A stretch of 64,000 nucleotides of DNA from NCBI GenBank assembly GCA_934597345.1, contig CAKTRJ010000003.1, forward strand, positions 28,641 through 92,640. Reading direction: 5' to 3'. Shown piece by piece: positions 58,875 through 64,000 of the stretch. The position numbers and the translations under genes are program-made. This DNA is from an uncultured Oscillospiraceae bacterium. GTDB taxonomy: Bacteria > Bacillota > Clostridia > Oscillospirales > Oscillospiraceae. Below the pieces are notes generated by a model. That model was not told the origin of the DNA, ran no database searches, and worked only from the letters and a program-made list of their open reading frames with translations. Position 1 is the first letter of the stretch. Each line of letters opens with the position of its first letter.

Positions 58875-60170
58875 TTACATAGCGGTGTTCAGCAGGTTGA
58901 TGCCGTCGATCTGCAGATCGAAGTAAGGAGCGGAGCGCTTGGCAGACTCGGCGAAGTAACCGTTCTCGATGACCTCGGTATCACCGGTGTAAGCCTCGTC
59001 GGTATCGACGTCGGCCAGGTAGGAGGTGATGTGACCGTCAGCATCGACCTTCAGGAAGTCGACCTTGAAGGAGTTCATGGTGTCATCCGCCTTGGTGGTG
59101 AAGGTGCTCACATCGAAGACATGGAGCTCGCCGGCTTCCAGCTTGGCCATGGCAGCGTCGATGGCTTCCTGAGTGCCAGCGGCAGCGACATCGGTGTTCA
59201 GCTCGGTCAGGACCACGGAGCCGGTGGACAGATCGCCAGTCCAGTCAGCGGGGATCTCGGTGCCTTCCATGACAGCCTTGATGGCCATCTCATAGTAGGG
59301 AGCCCAGTCGATACGGGAGGAGATGATGTAGGTGTTGGGGCCGGCTTCCTTGGTGGAGCCGTTGTAGGAGACGTTGGGCACACCGGCGTTCTCGCAAGCG
59401 GTGGGTGCGCCCAGGGAGTCAGCGTGCTGGCTGATCAGGTTGCAGCCCTTGTCGATCAGCAGCTGAGCGCCTTCCTTCTCCAGAGCCTCGTCATACCAGC
59501 TGCCGGTGAAGGTCACGTCCATGGTGACGGTGGGGCAGACGGAGCGGGCGCCCAGGAAGAAGGAGGTGTAACCGGAAACCACTTCGGCATAGGTGAAAGC
59601 GCCGACATAACCGATCTTGGCGTTTTCCTTGGTGACCTTGACGCCGTTGATCTCGGTGCCGTTCTCGATCATCTCGTTCAGCTTCATACCGGCAGCGATA
59701 CCAGCCAGGTAACGGCCTTCATAAATGGAAGCGAAAGCGTTGTGGTAGTTGGCCAGACCCTCGGTGTGAGCGCGGGTACCGGTGGAGTGGCAGAACTGAA
59801 CATTGGGGAACTCCTGAGCGGCCTGGATCATGTAAGGCTCATGACCGAAGCTGTCGGCGAAGATGATGTTGCAGCCCTTGTCGACCATGTCAACAGCGGC
59901 CTCATAGCACTCCTGGCCTTCGGGAACGTTGGTCTTCAGGATGTAATCATCCTCGGTCAGACCCAGGTTGGCGATAGCCTCCTTGGCAGCATTGATGAAG
60001 TTGAGGTCATAGGTGGAGTTTTCATCATGCAGGGTGATGAAACCGACCTTGACCTTGACGCCTTCGGCGTTATCGCCGTCGTTGGTGTCGGGGGTGTCAT
60101 TGCCGCCGCCGCAGGCCACCAGGCTCAGAGCCATGACCAGGGCGAGGATCAACGCAAGGAACTTCTTCAT
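58875..60170 (-). CDS. BMP/PnrA-family substrate-binding lipoprotein
   Basis: 431 residues. Lipoprotein signal with lipobox LSLVAC, then a BMP domain: VKVGFITLHDENSTYDLNFI, IFADSFGHEPYM, GYVGAFTYAEVVSGY, FTGSWYDEALEKEGAQLL. Characterised relatives (PnrA, RnsB, BmpA) bind purine nucleosides. Start at 60170 with a strong AAGGAGG. The location next to carbamate kinase and ygeW suggests a purine base, nucleoside or urate-like ligand here. Confidence 0.92.
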   Translation of the reverse strand: MKKFLALILALVMALSLVACGGGNDTPDTNDGDNAEGVKVKVGFITLHDENSTYDLNFINAAKEAIANLGLTEDDYILKTNVPEGQECYEAAVDMVDKGCNIIFADSFGHEPYMIQAAQEFPNVQFCHSTGTRAHTEGLANYHNAFASIYEGRYLAGIAAGMKLNEMIENGTEINGVKVTKENAKIGYVGAFTYAEVVSGYTSFFLGARSVCPTVTMDVTFTGSWYDEALEKEGAQLLIDKGCNLISQHADSLGAPTACENAGVPNVSYNGSTKEAGPNTYIISSRIDWAPYYEMAIKAVMEGTEIPADWTGDLSTGSVVLTELNTDVAAAGTQEAIDAAMAKLEAGELHVFDVSTFTTKADDTMNSFKVDFLKVDADGHITSYLADVDTDEAYTGDTEVIENGYFAESAKRSAPYFDLQIDGINLLNTAM

Positions 60171-60292
60171 TCTTGTTTTCCTCCTTAAAATATATGACGT
60201 GCGGCTGAAGGTAGGGGTAAAATTTGCCGCGCGCCTGAATAACGGATGGTAGATCCGGCATTCACAGTAACGCATCAAAATGTTACAAAAGT

Positions 60293-60321
60293 ATTATAAA
60301 GGAATTTTTCACAGATTTCAA
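60293..60321 (-). promoter_or_regulatory. Promoter of the importer operon
   Basis: TTGAAA (60316-60321), 17-bp spacer, TATAAT (60293-60298). The 110-nt leader that follows can form two GC hairpins (about 60229-60258 and 60208-60237 region), but no terminator or known riboswitch was recognised. Confidence 0.7.
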
Positions 60322-60419
60322 CTAAAATTCTGCGTTCCTTATAGATTTTTTGATGATGCTGCTATTAGAAATGCAGATGAGAAAATTGCTGGGATAAGTG
60401 AAAACGCTTCCGGTGAGGG

Positions 60420-61358
60420 TCACTGATGCACCCGAGTACCGGTTTTTCCTTCAATTCCGTCCTTTGCTTTCTCCAGCAGCGTGATCAGCGCGGTGCGGCC
60501 GGGCTTGGACTCGGCGAACTTCACGGCGGCCTCCACCTTGGGCAGCATGGAGCCCTTGGCGAACTGGCCCTGAGCGATGTACTCCCTGGCCTCGGCGGGG
60601 GTCAGCTCGTCCAGACCCTTCTGGTCGGGCTTGTTGAAGTTGATGGCCACCTTCTCCACGGCGGTGAGGATGATCAGCATATCGGCGTCCAGCTGCTCGG
60701 CCAGCAGCTCGGAGGCGAAGTCCTTATCAATAACGGCAGCCGCGCCCTTCAGGTGGTTGCGCTCGGTACGGTAGACGGGAATGCCACCGCCGCCGCAGCA
60801 GATGACGATGTTGCCGCTGTCACTCAGCGCGCGGATGGCGCCCAGCTCCACGATCTGCTGGGGCTTGGGGGAGGCCACATAGCGGCGCCAGCCGCGGCCC
60901 GCGTCCTCCTTGAACAGGAAGCCGGTCTTGGCGGCCATGACCTTGGCCTCTTCCTCGGACAGGAACTTGCCGATGGGCTTGCTGGGATCGTTGAAGGCGG
61001 GGTCCTTGGGATCCACCTCCACCTGGGTGACCATGGTGACCACGGGCTCGTCGATGCCGCGGTTCATCATCTCCTCATGCAGGGCGTTCTGCAGGTCATA
61101 GCCGATGTAGGCCTGGCTCATGGCGCCGCACACGGACAGGGGGGTGCTATCCTGGCCGGGATCCTCATGCATCAGGGCCAGCATGGCGTTGTTGATAATG
61201 CCCACCTGAGGGCCGTTTCCGTGGGCCACGATGACCTCGTGTCCCTCGGCGATCAGGTCCACGATGGCGCGGGCGGTGATCTGTACGGCGTCGGCCTGCT
61301 CGTGCAGGGTGCTGCCCAGAGCGTTGCCGCCCAGCGCGATAACGATTTTCTTTGCCAT
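60420..61358 (-). CDS. arcC: Carbamate kinase (YqeA/ArcC type)
   Basis: 312 residues. Uses carbamoyl phosphate and ADP to make ATP, ammonia and CO2. ALGGNALG, VAHGNGPQVG, DPGQDSTPLSVCGAMSQAYIG, CCGGGGIPV and the DKDFASELLAEQLDAD motif are intact. Start at 61358 with AAGGAG upstream. In E. coli the yqeA paralogue sits in the same ygeW-ygeX-ygeY-hyuA-yqeA-ygfK-ssnA cluster, so this enzyme should harvest energy from the carbamoyl group released by YgeW. No arginine deiminase genes are nearby. Confidence 0.95.
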   Translation of the reverse strand: MAKKIVIALGGNALGSTLHEQADAVQITARAIVDLIAEGHEVIVAHGNGPQVGIINNAMLALMHEDPGQDSTPLSVCGAMSQAYIGYDLQNALHEEMMNRGIDEPVVTMVTQVEVDPKDPAFNDPSKPIGKFLSEEEAKVMAAKTGFLFKEDAGRGWRRYVASPKPQQIVELGAIRALSDSGNIVICCGGGGIPVYRTERNHLKGAAAVIDKDFASELLAEQLDADMLIILTAVEKVAINFNKPDQKGLDELTPAEAREYIAQGQFAKGSMLPKVEAAVKFAESKPGRTALITLLEKAKDGIEGKTGTRVHQ

Positions 61359-61441
61359 AATGGGTAATTCTCCTTCTATTTCCTTAGTTCCGAAAAATGC
61401 TGTTGTGTGGCGAATGGGATCATCATAGCGCACGCTACATC

Positions 61442-61563
61442 AAAGGCTCCCCTTGTTGCAAGGGGAGCTGTCACCGTAGGTGACTGAGGGGATAACGCGA
61501 TATGGGACAATCCCTCCGTCAACGCTTTGCGTTGCCACCTCCCTTTACACAAGGGAGGCTTTG
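61442..61563. repeat. Family C repeat, compact copy
   Basis: 122 bp with terminal AAAGGCTCCCCTT / AAGGGAGGCTTT and internal blocks CTGTCACCGTAGGTGACTG and CCTCCGTCAACGCTTTGCG, each a small palindrome. Lies between arcC and ygeW; the same family is interrupted at 44376-44697. Confidence 0.8.
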
Positions 61564-61611
61564 GATAGAAAATAGCGGGAGGGAGCCCCCTCCCGCTATC
61601 GGGTCAGTATT

Positions 61612-62805
61612 TTAGAAAATCTTGCGGGTATCCTTGGTCTCGTCCAGCTCCATCAGAGCCTTGACGGGATCCTTCACCTGAGCCAGGAAGATCATGGCGG
61701 CGATGATGTAGGGCTTGTAGGAGGCCTGCTTGTACAGAGGTACGATGTAGCGGTCGAACACGGAGTTGTCCACTTCGCCCTCGGCGCAGCTCAGACCGGT
61801 GATGTCGGCGGGCAGGCAGTGCAGATACAGGGCCTTGCCGTCGCGGGTCAGCTTCATCATCTCTTCGGTGCAGGCCCAATCCTTGTGCTGGGCGTTCTGG
61901 GCCAGCAGGCGCTTCTCCAGGGCGTCGATGCCGTCCTTATCGCCGGCGGCGTACAGCTTGGTGCGCTCTTCCATGGCGGCATAGGAAGCCCAGCTCTTGG
62001 GATACACGATGTCGGCATCCTTGAAGGCCTCGGCCATGGAGTTGGTCTTGTGGAACTTGGAGCCGTACTTCTCGCAGTTCTTGCGGGCGACCTCCTCCAC
62101 CTCGGGCATCACGTCATAGCCTTCGGGATGGGCCAGGGTCACGTCCATGCCGAAGCGGGTGAACAGACCGATCACGCCCTGAGGAACGGACAGGGGCTTG
62201 CCGTAGCTGGGAGAATAGGCCCAGGTCATGGCGACCTTCTTGCCCTTCAGGTTCTCCACGCCGCCGAAGTAGTGGATGACATGCAGCATGTCGGCCATGC
62301 ACTGGGTGGGATGGTCCACATCGCACTGCAGGTTCACCAGAGTGGGCTGCTGCTCCAGAATACCGTCACGATAGCCTTCCTTCACGGCGTCCATGAAGGT
62401 CTTCTGATACTTGTGGCCCTCGCCGATGAACATGTCGTCGCGGATACCGATGACGTCGGCCATGAAGGACACCATGTTGGCCGTCTCACGGACGGTCTCG
62501 CCGTGGGCGATCTGGGACTTCTTCTCGTCCAGATCCTGCACCTCCAGACCCAGCAGGTTGCAGGCGGAGGCGAAGGAGAAGCGGGTACGGGTGGAGTTGT
62601 CGCGGAAGATGGAAATGCCCAGGCCGGAATCGAACACGCGGGTGCTCTTGTTGCGCTCACGCAGGTCGCGCAGGGCGTCGGCTACGGTAAATACGGCGTC
62701 GATCTCATCATCGGTCTTGTCCCAAGTCCAATAGAAATCGGTCTTGTACATGTTGTTGATATTCAGCGTGGACAGATGGCGTGCCAGCTCAACAGTCTTG
62801 CTCAT
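61612..62805 (-). CDS. ygeW: YgeW-type knotted carbamoyltransferase
   Basis: 397 residues of the aspartate/ornithine carbamoyltransferase superfamily. The carbamoyl-phosphate loop is FRDNSTRTRFS (STRTR 71-75), with HPTQCMADML and HCLPADITG. Unlike OTC or ATC it carries the YgeW-specific YSPSYGKPLS region. The family's natural substrate is not settled; in the anaerobic purine cluster it probably runs in reverse, splitting a ureido compound to give carbamoyl phosphate for the neighbouring carbamate kinase. AAGGAGAAAG precedes the ATG. Confidence 0.94.
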   Translation of the reverse strand: MSKTVELARHLSTLNINNMYKTDFYWTWDKTDDEIDAVFTVADALRDLRERNKSTRVFDSGLGISIFRDNSTRTRFSFASACNLLGLEVQDLDEKKSQIAHGETVRETANMVSFMADVIGIRDDMFIGEGHKYQKTFMDAVKEGYRDGILEQQPTLVNLQCDVDHPTQCMADMLHVIHYFGGVENLKGKKVAMTWAYSPSYGKPLSVPQGVIGLFTRFGMDVTLAHPEGYDVMPEVEEVARKNCEKYGSKFHKTNSMAEAFKDADIVYPKSWASYAAMEERTKLYAAGDKDGIDALEKRLLAQNAQHKDWACTEEMMKLTRDGKALYLHCLPADITGLSCAEGEVDNSVFDRYIVPLYKQASYKPYIIAAMIFLAQVKDPVKALMELDETKDTRKIF

Positions 62806-62866
62806 TTTCGTTCTTTCTCCTTATTATATATTTGCTTCGCAGAATTTTCCGCCGCGCGGTGACCCT

Positions 62867-62962
62867 GTCATTGCGAGGAGGGGCATAGCCCCGACGCGGC
62901 AATCCGTATCCGGATCTTGAAGGAAACGGATTCCCACGGTCGCTTCGCGTCCTCGGAATGAC
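62867..62962. repeat. MITE-like repeat, GTCATT family (copy 3)
   Basis: Ends GTCATTGCGAG (62867) and CTCGGAATGAC (62962); interior CGGCAATCCG and ACGGATTCCCACGG blocks as in the other copies. Located between ygeY and ygeW. Confidence 0.8.
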
Positions 62963-62989
62963 AGAGGTTTTGCCGCACACGGTATGCTT

Positions 62990-64000
62990 TTACTTGATGT
63001 CGTTGCCGGTCAGCTCCTGACGGAAGCTGGTGGCGGAGCCATCCTTGTTCTCGGGGTGATACAGGCCGGGAACAGCGGCGTACAGCGCGGCGCAGGTCAC
63101 CAGATCCTGCTTGAAGGTCACCTCGTTGGGAGCGTGAGCCTGAGACTCGGCGCCGGGGCCGAAGCCAACACAGGGGATGCCGTAGCGGCCCTGGATGGAC
63201 ACGCCGTTGGTGGAGAAGGTCCACTTGTCGGTCAGAGGACGGCCTTCACGCTTGGAGGCAGCCAGCTCGGTGGGCATCAGGCGCTTGTCGCCCCACAGGT
63301 TGTGGTGAGCGTCCACCAGAGCCTGCACATGGGGAGCGGTCTCCTTGTTGATCCAGGTGGGGAAGAAGCACTCGGTCTCATAGACGTGGCCGGTCCATGC
63401 GGGACGGTCGTACATGTACATGGAGACCTTTACATCGTCGGCGTACTTCTTGCAGGCGGGCAGATCCTCGATCTCCTTCAGGCAGGAGAGGTAGGTCTCG
63501 CCGGCGGTCATGCGGCGGTCGATGGAGATGGAGCAGCTGTCGGCCACAGCGCAGCGGGAGGGAGAGGTATAGAAGATCTGGCTGGTGGTGCAGGTGCCGC
63601 GGCCCAGGAAGCGGGCGTCCTCGTAATGATCGGGGTTGAACTTGGGATCCAGCATCTTCACCAGACCGTTGATCTCAGTGGAGCCGTCAGCGGGGTTCTC
63701 GTTCAGGTCGCGGACGTTCAGGATGACCTCGGCCATCTTGTGGATGGCGTTGTCGCCGCGCTCGGGAGCGGAGCCGTGGCAGGAGACGCCGTGCATGTCC
63801 ACGCGGATCTCCATACGGCCGCGGTGACCGCGGTAGATGCCGCCGTCGGTAGGCTCGGTGGAGATCACGAACTCGATCTTCTCACGGGCATCCTCGGGGC
63901 CGTTGAAGTACTCGTTGACGATGGACTGCCAGCACATACCGTCGCAGTCCTCCTCCTGCACGGAGCCGACCACCATCATCTTGTAGCCCTTGGGCAGCAG
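62990..64000 (-). CDS. ygeY: YgeY-type M20 family peptidase (5' end outside window)
   Basis: Zinc-dependent M20 amidohydrolase of the YgeY group; the C-terminal about 336 residues are here and the start lies past the right edge. [10 protein letters not shown] supplies the catalytic Glu pair of M20 enzymes, and [21 protein letters not shown] the dimerisation-domain features; [18 protein letters not shown] provides a metal-binding His and the usual M20 ending. In the urate/purine cluster YgeY is expected to hydrolyse a carbamoyl- or acyl-amide intermediate. Transcribed first of ygeY, ygeW, arcC. Confidence 0.93.
   Translation of the reverse strand: MLPKGYKMMVVGSVQEEDCDGMCWQSIVNEYFNGPEDAREKIEFVISTEPTDGGIYRGHRGRMEIRVDMHGVSCHGSAPERGDNAIHKMAEVILNVRDLNENPADGSTEINGLVKMLDPKFNPDHYEDARFLGRGTCTTSQIFYTSPSRCAVADSCSISIDRRMTAGETYLSCLKEIEDLPACKKYADDVKVSMYMYDRPAWTGHVYETECFFPTWINKETAPHVQALVDAHHNLWGDKRLMPTELAASKREGRPLTDKWTFSTNGVSIQGRYGIPCVGFGPGAESQAHAPNEVTFKQDLVTCAALYAAVPGLYHPENKDGSATSFRQELTGNDIK

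Noticed and set aside
60420..61358. Arginine deiminase pathway as the context of carbamate kinase
   Set aside because: No arcA, ordinary arcB or arginine/ornithine antiporter gene is nearby; the adjacent carbamoyltransferase is of the YgeW type.

Overview
The window is about 60% GC and looks like a spore-forming, strictly anaerobic Clostridia chromosome, most likely a gut Oscillospiraceae-type organism (relatives of Flavonifractor, Oscillibacter or Lawsonibacter). The evidence is an intact sigK, a CD1247-type zinc-ribbon protein, butyrate kinase, ECF-type vitamin transporters under riboswitches, many sigmaA-like promoters with 17-bp spacers, and short palindromic repeats typical of this group. 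No rRNA, tRNA, CRISPR array, phage or integrase was seen.

Layout. 1-8 kb: sigK, an LtaS-like sulfatase, DNA polymerase IV, a DEAD-box helicase and an orphan peptide-binding lipoprotein. 8-21 kb: ribU under an FMN riboswitch, a pilin-like protein with its sortase, yqeG/M24 peptidase/efp, a membrane-bound XRE regulator, pncB, cardiolipin synthase, thiT under a TPP riboswitch, and an SGNH hydrolase. 21.3-26.4 kb: ssnA and ygfK with a REP-associated transposase (RAYT) between them; ssnA has its own promoter and a structured leader ending in a terminator. 26.5-35.7 kb: a ten-gene minus-strand Mrp/Mbh-like cation antiporter operon with four antiporter-type subunits. 36-53 kb: mostly housekeeping and small operons (pfkA-buk, Nudix, methionine gamma-lyase-like, 3D-domain protein, AI-2E exporter family, rsmA, an AbrB-ABC exporter operon, RluA, DUF362 ferredoxin, macro domain, TIM barrel). 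53.5-64 kb: a minus-strand block reading ygeY (cut by the window end), ygeW, carbamate kinase, a BMP-type ABC importer and an 8-oxoguanine-deaminase-like amidohydrolase.

The main biology is the two halves of an anaerobic purine/urate breakdown system. ssnA, ygfK, ygeW, ygeY and the yqeA-type carbamate kinase are the genes recently linked in gut bacteria to anaerobic uric acid and purine catabolism; in E. coli they sit in one cluster. Here they are split into two loci about 27 kb apart. The second locus adds an importer of the purine-nucleoside-binding family and a deaminase whose family converts 8-oxoguanine to urate. YgeW plus carbamate kinase would yield ATP, and butyrate kinase offers a fermentation outlet. 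The molybdenum hydroxylase, ygeX and hyuA partners are not in the window.

Small repeats are frequent: REP/REPIN palindromes with a GTAG foot (two copies lie inside the RAYT gene itself), a MITE-like family with GTCATT ends, and a third family of which one copy has been interrupted by another dispersed repeat. Several cluster around the purine genes.
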